Assembly (NCBI RefSeq): GCF_030272615.1
Contig: NC_081410.1
Coordinates: 507,617,942 to 507,681,941 of the forward strand
Source: Cryptomeria japonica
Taxonomy: Eukaryota > Streptophyta > Pinopsida > Cupressales > Cupressaceae
Direction: 5' to 3'
DNA: 64,000 nucleotides
The notes beneath the pieces are model-generated. The model saw only the letters and a program-made list of their open reading frames with translations, did no database searches and was not told the origin of the DNA. Shown in pieces: positions 36,772-48,422 of the stretch (position 1 is the stretch's first letter; the number at the start of each line of letters is the position of its first letter). Position numbers and translations under genes: made by a program.

Positions 36772-38856
36772 TGTTCACAAAATTTTGCACCTTTGATGAC
36801 CCAAGAAACCTTGGTCATCAACCTTGTGAAACATGGAAACAACTTCCCAAGTGTGGGACCTTGCGAAATGTGAGGTTGAATCTCCAGAGAAGGTCAATGT
36901 CCTATTCAATTTCATGCAAAGTGTTCAACCAACCCAACACATGAAAATCTAATATATTGATTTGATAGGGAAAAGGGAGAGTGAGAAGGGTTGCATGAAA
37001 GAAGGGAAAAAAGGGTTTGCACCCAGACAAAAATGATGATCTCCCCTACCCAGGACTGCACAAAACACTAATGAAACCACCCAAGACATGCACAAATTTC
37101 TACCCTAATTAGACACCTAAGTGAAAATGAAAGTTAGAGTCTATGAAATGAAGAAAGGAACTAAACTTAGTTCATAGTCAATATTCACAGAATTGATCAA
37201 CACAACACCTACAACAAAGGAAAACCAAGCAGAAAATATTCATACAAAGAGGTAAAATATTACACGATTTATAAGAACTAAAATAAGGAAAAATAGTGAA
37301 TTCGATTAGTGAGGAGGCAAGGAAAATTTTACAAGTGTGAAGAGACATAAACCTTTTGCAGATGAAAAAAGAGGGAAAAGATGCTGAGAAAATTATAAAA
37401 ATTGCCTTTATAGTTTAGGCATAACTCTGGATTGTTACAATTGAGAAAACCTCAACCCTATGCAGGTTAGGTTACAATAATCAGAGAGGAGGAGAAGAGA
37501 TCATATCAACAGATCTGGGAGCATCCTCTATGTCTGGAGAAACAAAATCCCTGTGCAGAAGGAGGAAAATATCTGCATAGATGCACTAGATGGCGTCTCT
37601 ATGGGTACCTCCAAAACCAAAAGTTTTTGAACTACATTGAAGAGGCATGGGTGGCATGAAAAATTGGGTGCAGGCATCATGTCTAGATTAATAGTGAGAA
37701 AATTAGGTGGTTGCACTGAAATCGAGTCCTAAATCGGATGCCGAATGAGCAAAATGAGGTCCTTGATGATCGGGTTGACAACCACCCATGACAAAGAGCA
37801 TTCAAACTCTACAGCTCAAACAAATTTGAATCTCAGTCATTAATCAAGAGATATCGCACATAGATGGACACACGAGATCTCACCATGTAAGCGCACTCAA
37901 AAGACCAATGCAAGATTTAAAAAACATCATTGGCTCGGGCTTTATGAATATCCAATGGCCATGGGTGGCTGACGTTGTACCCCAGGTCCACTCTTTCTTC
38001 ACTATGTTTGATCTACGAGCGGCCTTGCATTCTTACCCCGCAACATCTCTATGGGTCTATCTTTACCCCATTGGATAAGACTCTCACTTTACTTTGTCTT
38101 TCTTTGTTTCTTATCCTATGATCCTCCTCTTGTCTCCTTTAATCCCTGTGGGATAAGGGTTTCCTTTATTTCTATCTCGCTTTGTTATCCCGCGATATTT
38201 GTTGAGCCTTTCTTTCTCCTTACGGGATATAGCCTCTCAAGTTTTCTTTTATTTCCTTATCCTACGGGCTCTCTCCTATGTTTTTTTTCTTCCACAAGAT
38301 AAGGATCCCTTTGATTTACACTGCTTTGCTTATCACATGGGAATGCACCACTGTCTTTCTAACGTCACGGGATAAGAAATGAAACTATCTGCCTTTGTAT
38401 TTCCTTATCCCATGGCATCATTTGTGTCTTTACTTTACCTCACAGGATAAGGCCTTCACTTTAATTTGTCTTCTTTGTTTCTTATCCCGCACAACCTTAT
38501 CGCACGAGACCTTTTGTCTATGTGCTATTCTTTGATGCCAACTGGGGCCCGCCTCGGTGCCAAATAGCATGCTACAAGTTGAGGCGGTCAATAACACGAC
38601 CCGTTCAATAACATGACATGTTATAGACATGACCTGTTGATATATCATATTAGGCACGAGGTTAATAACACTTGTTTTATTGACACATCATATAACCCTC
38701 GTGTTATATGACTCTCTAAAAAATTTATGGAGAAGCAGCTAACTCTGCTGAGACCAATAACACGACATGTTACTGGTATTGACTTAACATGAAGCATTAG
38801 CCACATTGAAATCCTAGATCTGATCCCTACAAAGGTTGGCACAAAAATTGCCAACA
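36772..38856 (-). repeat. Right LTR of element F
   Basis: Same ends as the left copy, with numerous substitutions and indels. The GATAAG and TTATTGAC motif clusters are conserved in position (about 38070-38500 and 38585-38790). Confidence 0.85.
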
Positions 38857-39869
38857 ACTATTCAACAAGAAGTAACACAAAATAAGAATAGACAAGGAAG
38901 TTTAATCCATATATTTCTGTGTACTATGAATTTATGCAACTGATAAATATTGTAATACATGCTTAAATATAAATATTTTTGCTATCCATAAAATAACATT
39001 TAAAATTATTGTTGATTATAAACATAGTCATGAAATAGAAAAGTAAAATATGTATATACATACATACATACATACATGATGTTGAAAATATCAAGATATA
39101 TATAATGTCAAAAATATAAACTAGTATCTATCATTGTGTTTGGCGTAATTAAATTATCTAGTAGAAAGTGCACGACCTTTATTTTAACAATTGCTAAAAG
39201 GATCTTAAGAAAATTTACATCTCTAGAGCCTTTTGAATAGGAATGTTTAGAATGCACTTAAAATTTAGAGCACTAGACATGAGTAGATGTGAATGAGCTA
39301 TGCATCTAGATTTTTTCACCTTGAATTTTCTACTCATGGTCATGGATTTTGGTATTGAGGACTTGCAGATATTAATTGATGAATTATTTTTCTTCTTCCC
39401 ACATTCTTAATGGTTGTTGCATTAGGATTTAACGTATTTTATTTGTTTCTCACCATTTAGCCAAATCACAAGTGAGATGGCATTAAAAAAAAAAAGTATG
39501 TATGTATGTATGTATGTATGTATATATGTGTAGATACATATGTGTGTGCATAAATACATAAATCGATATTTGTTTCTATGTATGTGTGCAATTTGGGAGG
39601 CTATACAAGATTGTCAACCTTTCCTTTCTAATAGTGATTGATGACAAAGTAAACAATATACATTAATTTCCTTAGTAGCTTTTAATACTTTGTATTAATA
39701 ATAAATTAATATATATTTATATTGTTGTTCTTTATAATAATAATTGATTTATCTCTTTGATTATTTCTTATACTAAGCCATTGCATTTATGTTGAAAGTA
39801 GTTCATAAGGTACTTGAGTTACATTCATAGTTTTGTTGTATAAGGATTATATTTTAAGAATATCTCTAA
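38857..39869. other. Stretch without a gene; short microsatellites
   Basis: AT-rich. It contains an (ACAT)n run at about 39057-39077 and a (GTAT)n run at about 39497-39530. No frame of interest was found. The last five bases (TCTAA) are the left target copy of element C. Confidence 0.6.
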
Positions 39870-41055
39870 TGTTGGCTTGATGATGATGATGATGATAGAG
39901 TTGTAATAGGTTGGTTGATGACTTTATTTGTGTTTTCATTGATGGAAACCATGTTTTTATAGTCATCTAAGTCATTTAGTCCAACCGATAAAGCCTAATC
40001 GGTAGTGGAAGCAGTTAAACAATGAATTGGTAAATTAGGACAACAAACTGACAAACAGGGACAGTGCGATGTTCAAGTGACTGGTACAGAAGATAGGTGA
40101 AGAGTTGAGTGTTTTGGTTTGGAATGCATGTTCATGACATTGGCAGGAGTCTATGACTGGAATCACATTATTGGATTCGATGGAATGAGCAAATATGATG
40201 TAATGAGGAGTCAGTTAGGAAGAACAGTTAATCGGTAGAGCAAAGTTACTTAGATTGGTAAACTGATAGACATAGTGTTATATTTTTTAGTTATAAATTA
40301 TGTGGCCAACATGAGTAAAGTGTAATGAGAAAGATTAACTAGATACATTGAACCTAGGTAATAGTTCCAAGGGTTTTAGCCGACTTAGTAGAGTTGTCTA
40401 TAAAAAGATGAATATTGTGTGATGATGTATCATGAGAAGGATCTAGAATGAGAATTTGATTGTGTGGTGGAAAGAGTTTGGTTTTGATAATTAGTCAATG
40501 TTAGAAGAAGATCTAATCATGAATAGAGGAGCTAACAATAGATCAGTCACTTATGTTTTCCTAACAGTTGCAACAAGATAAATCCTCTAACAAGGTCACT
40601 CTAAACAGGTTGTGGTAGGATCCTCATAGGTTTGAAGATTTAAATCCTTTAACCAGGTGACACATTATCTTGTGTTTTGAAATCCCATAGGTGGGTAGCT
40701 CCTATTAAGGTTGGGTCCTAACAGGCCTTATTGTAATAGCTCTTAACTGAGCAAAGACACTATTAACCGAGTGTGCTCCTAACAAATAAGTTGTATGACC
40801 TTAACCGATCAAATCTCTATTCTGTAGATAATTGATCTTGTGGGTACTAATTCCCACCCTGGTTTTTCTCATTTGGGCTTCCACATGAAAATCATTGTGT
40901 TATGAGTTGCATGTTTTACTGGTTGTTTGTTTATGTGGTTATATTTCTTGCATGCATATTGATTTTCAAGTTGGTTAAAGTGGTGATCATATTTATATTG
41001 TTTTTTCTTGCACTAATTCACCCCCCCTCCCTCTTAGTGCCTTACAATTTTACCA
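39870..41055 (+). repeat. 5' LTR of element C
   Basis: Begins TGTTGGC and ends TACCA. It contains a (GAT)n start, CTAACAAGGTCACTC and AACCAGGTGACAC motifs, then CCTGGTTTTTCTC and ATTCACCCCCCCTCCCTCTTAGT near the 3' end. Confidence 0.9.
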
Positions 41056-41057
41056 AT

Positions 41058-41069
41058 TGGTATAAGAGT
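41058..41069 (+). promoter_or_regulatory. Primer-binding site of element C
   Basis: TGGTATAAGAGT lies two bases after the LTR. It is two changes away from the element A site. Confidence 0.8.
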
Positions 41070-41089
41070 CTAAGTCTCTTAAGGCTATC

Positions 41090-42285
41090 ATGGGGGATAT
41101 GAGTTACAAGGAGATTTCTAACTAGCTTGTAGAATCTGAAGAAGCCCTATGTGAGTTAAAGGTCAAGTACAAAGCTTCATTAGCTAAGAGGAGAGAATTG
41201 GTTGAGTAGTTGTATGAACTTAGTGAAAATAGTTCATCTAAAGAAGATAACATTGATGCATTGGCTAATGAGTTGGAAAAGTTGAATGATGATAAGTCAA
41301 ATATGAGGAGAGAGCTGGAAGCCCTTACCATCAAGATGAGTCAAGAGTTGGAAGCTAGGAGAACAATTGAAGACAAAATAAGAGATAAGGAGCATGAGAT
41401 CACTAAGATGAACCAAGAGATTAGTGACCTACATGTACATCTTCAAGAGGAAAAAGAAGAAAAAGAGGAAGTGAAAGTTGATCTAGACATGGCTATGTCC
41501 CTTAGAGAGAGTCTTATGAAAAATAATGAAGATCTTACTAAGGAGTTGGTTGATGCTAATGAGATATTGGCTAAATACAACAAGAGCATTGCTATGCTTG
41601 ATGAGTAGATTTAGTCACAGAGGTAGAAAGGAGAGACACATGGCTTGGGTTACACAAATTTTGAGAAAGGAGATCCTTTCGATACTTAGAACATCATTCA
41701 TGAAGGTAAATCTGCACCTAAGAATAAGAAAACCATTGGTAAGAAATCCTACAAACCAGTATGCTTTAATTGTCATAAGGTAGGTCATACTACTAATGTT
41801 TGTGGAAGTAGATCTAGTGTTGTTAATGGTTATAGACCAAATACATATGATGGATATATGCCTAGCACTTTTAATGGTTATTGCTGCAATTGCAACAAGT
41901 ATGGGCATAGAGTTGTTGAGTGCAGGTCTGGTGTGAACAATCAGAGATCTTTCATGAATCAGAGGTCTAATGGTGAATGGAAAATATCTTTGAATGACTG
42001 GAGAAACCCTACTTGGCAAAGACCTTATGTGAACTGATGTAGTCCTTATGAAATGGAGTATAGATAGAATGTGACTTGTTCAAACTCTCACAACTATGGA
42101 CATGTTGCTATGAACTACCGGAGAAGAATTGGAAGAGGCAATACTAGACTCTGGAGAGAGCTTTTGGAATGTCTTGTTTTCATTGTCACAAATCATGACA
42201 CCTTGCAAAGTTCTACAAAGAAAGAGTGAACCAACCACTTAATCAGTCTGCTAACCGGAAAGGTAAAAAGAAATTCGATGTGTGA
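41090..42285 (+). pseudogene. Element C ORF1: coiled coil with tandem zinc knuckles
   Basis: It starts at ATG 41090 (MGDMSYKEIS). TAG codons at about 41123 and 41206 interrupt, and the long uninterrupted coiled coil runs from 41210 to 41608. Two intact knuckles follow, CFNCHKVGHTTNVC (about 41768) and CCNCNKYGHRVVEC (about 41884). Two broken ones come after them: CSNSHNYGHVAMNY (about 42081), and CFHCHKS-stop-HLAKFY (about 42176). The layout equals ORF1 of B and D. The role is inferred to be Gag-like RNA packaging. Confidence 0.75.
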
Positions 42286-42337
42286 AGGAGTTGAAAGGTA
42301 TTCTTCTATTATCTAATTTTGTGTTTGATATTTTGCA

Positions 42338-45300
42338 ATGGATACACCACACTTTGTAGATATTATTGAAAGTTGTCGATCGAAATTCAAGAGGCATCCA
42401 CATAAGTCAATTGGAACCGATCGAGCTAGAGCCCTATCCAGTGTACCTTATGGTGTGTTGCATGTCGAAGTTATTAGATCATATATTCATTGCAAGCTAG
42501 AGGATTTGGGAACTTCTGCAATCTTTAATCAGTGCCAAACACTGTGTGATGAACAAGGAGTGGTAAAGGATCAATTCAAAAGTGTTACTGATAAAGGTTT
42601 TCATCATGTTGTGAATTTTCTTGATAAATTTGAAGAAGACCATATTAGATATGTTTTGAGCATGATACATGATTAGTTCATGTAGTTGGATCACCCACAT
42701 AAGATTACTAAGGAAGCTATTCATGTTGTCACCAGATTGTGGGCAATTGGTGAAGTTCCTATGCTGAGGACAATCCTAAAGGATGAAATTGCCTGATTAA
42801 CAAAGTCTAAATGGGATGGTCGTGCTATGACTATAAATGAAATTGAGGACCTTGAGGTAAATTATGCTTCTATGGTCATTGGTTACAAGGTTTATCATTC
42901 TAGCAGAACAAATAGCATTCCTAGAGCTGCAATTCACACTGCCTACCGGCTGTTGAAGGAGAATGCATACTATGATCTTGCAGAAGCCTTGAGACTCCAC
43001 TTGATATTGAATCTTGAACCAATAAAGAAGGATAAAAGATAAATCCAAGTTTGGATAGATGATCATTAGTTTATTTTTCTATTTCCAGAACTCCTTTCCC
43101 GGTATCGGTGATATTCAGTAGTTAGCGGATACACTAACAATGTTACAGATAAAGAACATTATTAAAATTCTTGGAAATGAATTCACTAAGATAATTTGGG
43201 GTTATTTCAAAGACTTCCAAAAAAGAATGCATGCTAGAGAAAGGATACCGAAGCATATTGTTAAAAGGTATGAAGATTCTATCTGTTTCATGGTTGATAT
43301 AGACACGTATCAAATGGAGGCAGTAGAACCTAGGACATCATGGGTGATGCCCATGGGTTATGAGGTAGAAGGTTATCTTTTGATTGCCTATGCTAATCAT
43401 CTTCTATTTACACTAGTAGATCCAAGTGCAACCAGGTTTGGAACCTTTAAAAAGAAATTTATTGAGGTACATTCAGAATTGGCCAAACCAGTTATTGCTA
43501 AGAAATTTAGAAAGGAAGTTGAACAATTTGTTGTGGTGGAACAAGGTTTTACAAAAGAGATGATTCCGAAGAAAGAGAAATATTTGAAGAGAAGAAGGCT
43601 GAAACATCTAGTACACCCACCAGTAGACAAACAAGGAGTACAGTTGTCAAGGAGACAAAATTAGAAGGAGAAAAGAGAGAACTGAGAACTAGTGGAAAGA
43701 AATCAAAGGTGGGTGGAACATAAACAGTGAAATCTAGTAAGCAATCGATAAGTAAACTAACTTCACTTGAGAAATTATTGAAGAAAATAAGGAAGTATGG
43801 AATGCTAGTTGGTGTAAAAAGGCATTATGATAATTTTGGAGAAGAAGAACAAAAATAGATTGAAGATGTAGTTATTTGGTCAATGAATAAGTATAGTAAA
43901 GCACTGATTGAATTGCAAGGCCAAATACCCGACTCTTTGTATAGTAAGCTAGAAGCTAGATGGCAAGCACTAATAAGGCAGGATATACAAATAGTTAAAT
44001 CTGTTCTTATTCATTTGCTATCAGAAACCTCTAAGGAGGATATATAGAATATTCTTCATAATTCAAAATCATTTTTTAGGAAAAACAAAAAGCTAACTAG
44101 ACTACTTGTTGGTGAATCCCAGTCTATTCAGGATGGGATAGAGAAAATCTTGAAGATTTTTTTAGGATTGGTACTTGAAGAAGAGGAACCAGAGAGAACT
44201 AATGGAGAAGATCTCCCTGACAATTTGAATATTGATGATATCATACCAGATGAAATTGTGTTTGATGCCACAACAATTGATACACACATTGAGTAAGAAA
44301 CAATCATTATTACTAATGAAGAGACAATGTTACCGAAAGATATCTCCACCGGTAAGAATAAAGACAAAGATGTAAAAGAGATTGAGAATGAGGAAAATGT
44401 ATGAACAAATGATGTACAAATTACTGAGCCCCTGGAGAAGGAATAGATGCAGAAAAATATTGATGTTGAGCAATCTACAGGGAAACCAATGAATACAGAA
44501 GAAATGCAGAAGGAAAGTGAATAGATTAATGTTGAACAACCGATGAATACGAATGCTAAGAAAACTAAAGAGCCACCGGTAAAGATAGATGAGAAGAAGA
44601 AAGATGAAGAGAAGCAAGAAGAAAAGAATGAGCAAAAAGTGACCTCCCGGTCACTTACATCAAAGAAGATCCTTGATGATGATGAGGATGATGACACAGT
44701 ATCCATTCAAGGACCTATTAATATGGATATGTTGAGTCCTACTAAGCTGATGGAGATTGCATCTGCTATGCAATCTAGGGCCCGCAATTTTTTTATGAGA
44801 GCTCAAAGGAAAGAGGCACAAACAATTCAGGTTGTCGTTGATATATTATACAGTCTGTTACTAGAGACTGAGACAAATAATTTCACATCTCCTATTAACA
44901 AACTGGAAAATTTGTTTACATCAGTAGGTGAGAAGATGAAGAGTCTTGAAGAGGCTGCTATCAAGAATGTGGAAAAGGAATATGAAAAGAGGAGAATTGA
45001 ACAATTGATGAAGGAAATTGATAGAGATAGAGTAGGTCTTGCTAGGAACATGGAGAATATTAAGGAAGCATTACATTGTGGAGGTAAAATATTGTCAACT
45101 ATTTACAACTTTTCATTATTTTTGGATGATATTGATAAGAAGAAGAAGGCAGAGCAACAAGAGATGAAAGTTTTGAGTGAATCATTTAACCCCTTAAATG
45201 ATTTAGCAACTATTTTTGGTAGAGCAGTTATTTGCATACAACATAAGCTTAAGGAATATAAGGGAGAGCAGGTAAAGAGGACATCATCTTTGCAGGAATT

Positions 45301-45519
45301 ACAGACACATCTTTTCCCTAAGTTACAAATTTTGCAGAGAAGCTACAAGGAGACTGAGACAATTTTGGCTACACTGAGATGAACACACTTGATGCAATGG
45401 AGGAGCTTGCATATCAAATCAGGCAACAATTAGATATTACATCTACTCTTTTGGAAACTTGGGAAAATGATCTAAAAGTTTTGAAGTCTAATTTTGCAGA
45501 CATTTTTCTAAAAGTGTAA
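42338..45519 (+). pseudogene. Element C ORF2: large conserved protein of unknown function
   Basis: The start is ATG 42338 (MDTPHFVDIIES). The N-terminal block has VIRSYIHCKLEDLG. The first conserved block is IRYVLSMIHD, stop, FM, stop, LDHPHKITKEAIHVVT (42627-42740); the second stop stands where B and D have Trp. Next are ASMVIGYKVYHSSRTNS (about 42869) and the third block, HIVKRYEDSICFMVDIDTYQ and MEAVEPRTSWVMPMGYEV (43256-43370). After an acidic Lys/Glu-rich linker comes a helical C-terminal domain (44543-45382) with LSPTKLMEIASAMQ. The last piece, in another frame, ends NFADIFLKV at 45519. It is collinear with ORF2 of B and D. Function unknown. Confidence 0.75.
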
Positions 45520-45794
45520 TTATTGTAAACTTTTGAACTCCTATATATTTTGGTAATGCAAATTTTAATATATTGTCCTCATATTTTTCATGTATTTGCT
45601 TACCTTTGTCATTTCTTTCAAAGGGGGAGTAGTATAAGGTCAAAATTTTATAAAGGAAATTTTGCAAAGAGGAGTAGTATAATTTTTGTAATAGCATGTA
45701 ATTGCTAAGGAGGAGTTTTGAGTTTTAACTTGAGTCATTTTTGTAATGTGACACTTAAACAATTTTTTTCCTATGTGTTGCCAAAGGGGGAGAT

Positions 45795-46964
45795 TGTTGG
45801 CTTGATGATGATGATAGAGTTGTAATAGGTTGATTGATGACTTTATTTGTGGTGTCATTGATGGAAACCATGTTTTTCTATTCATCTAAGTTATTTAGTC
45901 CAACCGGTAGTGGAAGCAGTTAAATAGTGAACTAGTAAAAAGGACAACAAACTGACAAACAAGGACAGTACAATGTTCAAGCGATCGGTATGGATGATTG
46001 GTGAAGAGTTAAGTGTTGCGGTTTGGAATGCATGTTCATGACATTGGCAGGAGTCAATGATTGGAACCGTAGCAGCAGATTCAATGGAATGAGAAAGTTA
46101 TGATGTACTGAGCAGCCAGTCAGGAAGAATAGTTAATTGGTAGAGTGGAGTTACTTAGATTGGTAAACCAGTAGACATAATGTTATATTTTTGAGTTAGG
46201 AATTATGTGGCTGACATGAGTAAAGCGTAATGAGCAAGATTGACTAGATACATTGAACTTAGGAAATTGTTTCAAGGGTTTTAGCCAACTTAGCAGAGTT
46301 GTCTATAAAAAAGATGAATATTGTGTGATGATGTATCATTAGAAGGATCTAGAATGAGAATTTGATTGTGCGATGGATGAAGGAGTTTGGTTCTGATGAT
46401 TATCGGTGTTACAAGCATAATTGAAGTGGATCTAATCAGGCACATAGGTGCCAACAATAGATCAGTCACTTGTTGTTTCCTAACAGTTGCAGCGAGATAA
46501 AATCCTCTAACAAGGTCACTCCTAACATGGTGCAGTAGGATCCTCATAGGTTGGAAGGTTTAAATCCTTTAACCAGGTGACACATTAGCTTGTGTTTTGA
46601 AATGCCATAGCCGGGTAGCTCCTAAAACGCCTTATTGTAATATCTCATAACCAAGCTAAAACACTCTTAACCGGGTGTGCTCCTAACAAAGCAATTGTAT
46701 GACCTTAACCGGTTAGTTGTCTATTCAACAGATAGTTGATCTTGTGCTTACTAATTTCCACTGTGATTTTTCCCATTTGGGTTTCCACGTGAAAATCATT
46801 GTGTTATGAGTTGCATGCTTTATTGGGTGTTTATTTATGTGGTTATATTTATTGCATGCATATTGATTTTCAAGTTGGTTAAAGTGGTGATCAGATTTAT
46901 ATTGTTTTTGCTTGCACTGATTCAGCCCCATCCCCCCCCCACTCAATGCCTTATAAGTTTATCA
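45795..46964 (+). repeat. 3' LTR of element C
   Basis: Starts TGTTGGCTTGATG right after the PPT and ends TTATCA. It is diverged from the 5' copy by substitutions and small indels. A PPT-like tract also occurs upstream at 45619-45630. Confidence 0.9.
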
Positions 46965-47188
46965 TCCAATATATAAGGTACTTTTTAATAAAATAAATAA
47001 TTGACTATTCTTTAAAATTTAAACTATCTAAAGGTGTAATAGTTTGACTTCATGTCAAAGAAACTACCATGGAAGTTATATTTACAATTCATGGTAGATC
47101 TAGAGGTATTAGTGGAAAAAGAATCCTTAATTATAGTAAATCATATGTAAACCCTATAATATATTAATCACTTGGTGGTAAAATCAGT

Positions 47189-48112
47189 TGGAATCCAAGA
47201 ACACTAAGAGGGGGGGTGAATCAGTGTTCTATCGGTAACATATGATTAAACCTTTTATAACATACACATATAAACCAGTAAATGAAGAAACATACAACTT
47301 GAAGTAAATAAACCATCCACATGAATGAAAATCATAACACATGTAATTTATATGTGGAAAACCTCAAAGAGGAAAAACCATGGTGGGATTTGTGACCCAT
47401 AATATCAATTCACTGGCCATATGAAAGATATTACATAGTATGGGGGCCTGCACATGCAGGAAGGTAGACTGCCTAGAGCACACTGCCCAACATAAAAGAG
47501 TCTCACTAACTACAAGATTCTGCTGAGATAAAACAGTAATGATGAACTCACAAAATGCATCTGCAATGCCAAAAAGAGTTTTGGTTATATCTTTGTTCTG
47601 TACCAGTTCATAAACCCTAAACACCTCTACTGGTATCTCCTTTCCTTCAAGAATGCTTTACAAACCATCTACAGATCATTGCATGATACAACATTCACAT
47701 ACAAATTATCTACATACATATCCTTCGCATTACACAGCTCTACTACCTTATCATATATTCTCTCCTATTCCATTATCTATCACAATGACCTAATAAACTG
47801 ACTTATATACCCTTTACAAACAATATGCCTTATGTCGGCTTACAATACATTACAAAAGATATACAATGTCGGCCCAATACAATAATTACAAAATGATTTT
47901 ACAAATAAAACTTCATTTCGATCCCTGACTGATGTCAGCTTCACTGAAGTTCTAGATGCCGGTACCGGTTCTGATTGTGACCCTGAATATTCCAATGCTG
48001 GTATCTGTCAGTGTATGCCTCCTAATTCTGGTATATGTCGGTGTATGCCTCCTATAGAATCTTATTGCCATCAATGAAAACATAGGAATCCAATGAGTGT
48101 CAATTGCCAACA
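47189..48112 (-). repeat. 3' LTR of element D
   Basis: Minus strand begins TGTTGGCAATTG and ends GGATTCCA. It contains CCCACCATGGTTTTTCC and GATTCACCCCCCCTCTTAGT in the positions seen in the other LTRs. The PPT adjoins at 48113. Confidence 0.9.
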
Positions 48113-48422
48113 ATCTCCCCCTTTGGCATTGATGGAAATACTCATGTGAAAAATGGATTCCCTACCGTTCAACTGAAATATGAAATATGAAACATGTTCC
48201 CCCTGAGCTGATTGACTGCCTATGAAATATACTCTATCTGATATCCTTCCCATATTTTTTTGTTTGATATTTTTCACATATATATACTCCCCCTTTGGCA
48301 TCAATGCCAAAGATCGGTGAAAGAATTGACAGAATTTGGTTGTGCAAAAGAATGAATAAATTCAGATTACTTTACCAGAGCTTGACCAATCTCAAATTTT
48401 CTGGATAAGCTTTCTCTTGCAA

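Larger units (their letters stand above)
32282..38856 (-). mobile_element. Element F: Ty3-like LTR element with 2-kb LTRs, non-autonomous
   Basis: Direct repeats at 32282-34305 (2024 bp) and 36772-38856 (2085 bp) both begin TGTT and end CCAACA. They are clearly diverged, so the element is old. The flanks GTTAT and ACTAT agree at three of five bases, the differences being transitions. The 2.5-kb interior has a decayed Gag-like frame on the minus strand and no pol motifs. Orientation is not settled. On the minus strand TTTTTGGCATGCTCAGTGGG follows the right LTR like a primer region. On the plus strand TCTGGCGACTCGATGGGG follows the left LTR and looks equally like one. I favour minus because of the coding strand. 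Confidence 0.75.
39870..46964 (+). mobile_element. Element C: RT-less LTR element with ORF1 and large ORF2
   Basis: LTRs at 39870-41055 (1186 bp) and 45795-46964 (1170 bp) both start TGTTGGCTTGATGATG. The target copies are TCTAA and TCCAA. A primer-like site (TGGTATAAGAGT, 41058-41069) follows the 5' LTR, and the PPT AAAGGGGGAGAT (45783-45794) abuts the 3' LTR. The interior encodes ORF1 and ORF2 homologous to those of B and D, in the same order, with no pol domain. More stops and shifts are present than in B or D, so this looks the most decayed of the three. Confidence 0.9.

Noticed and set aside
39057-39530. ACAT/GTAT microsatellites as a special feature
   Set aside because: Short, ordinary tetranucleotide runs in AT-rich intergenic DNA.
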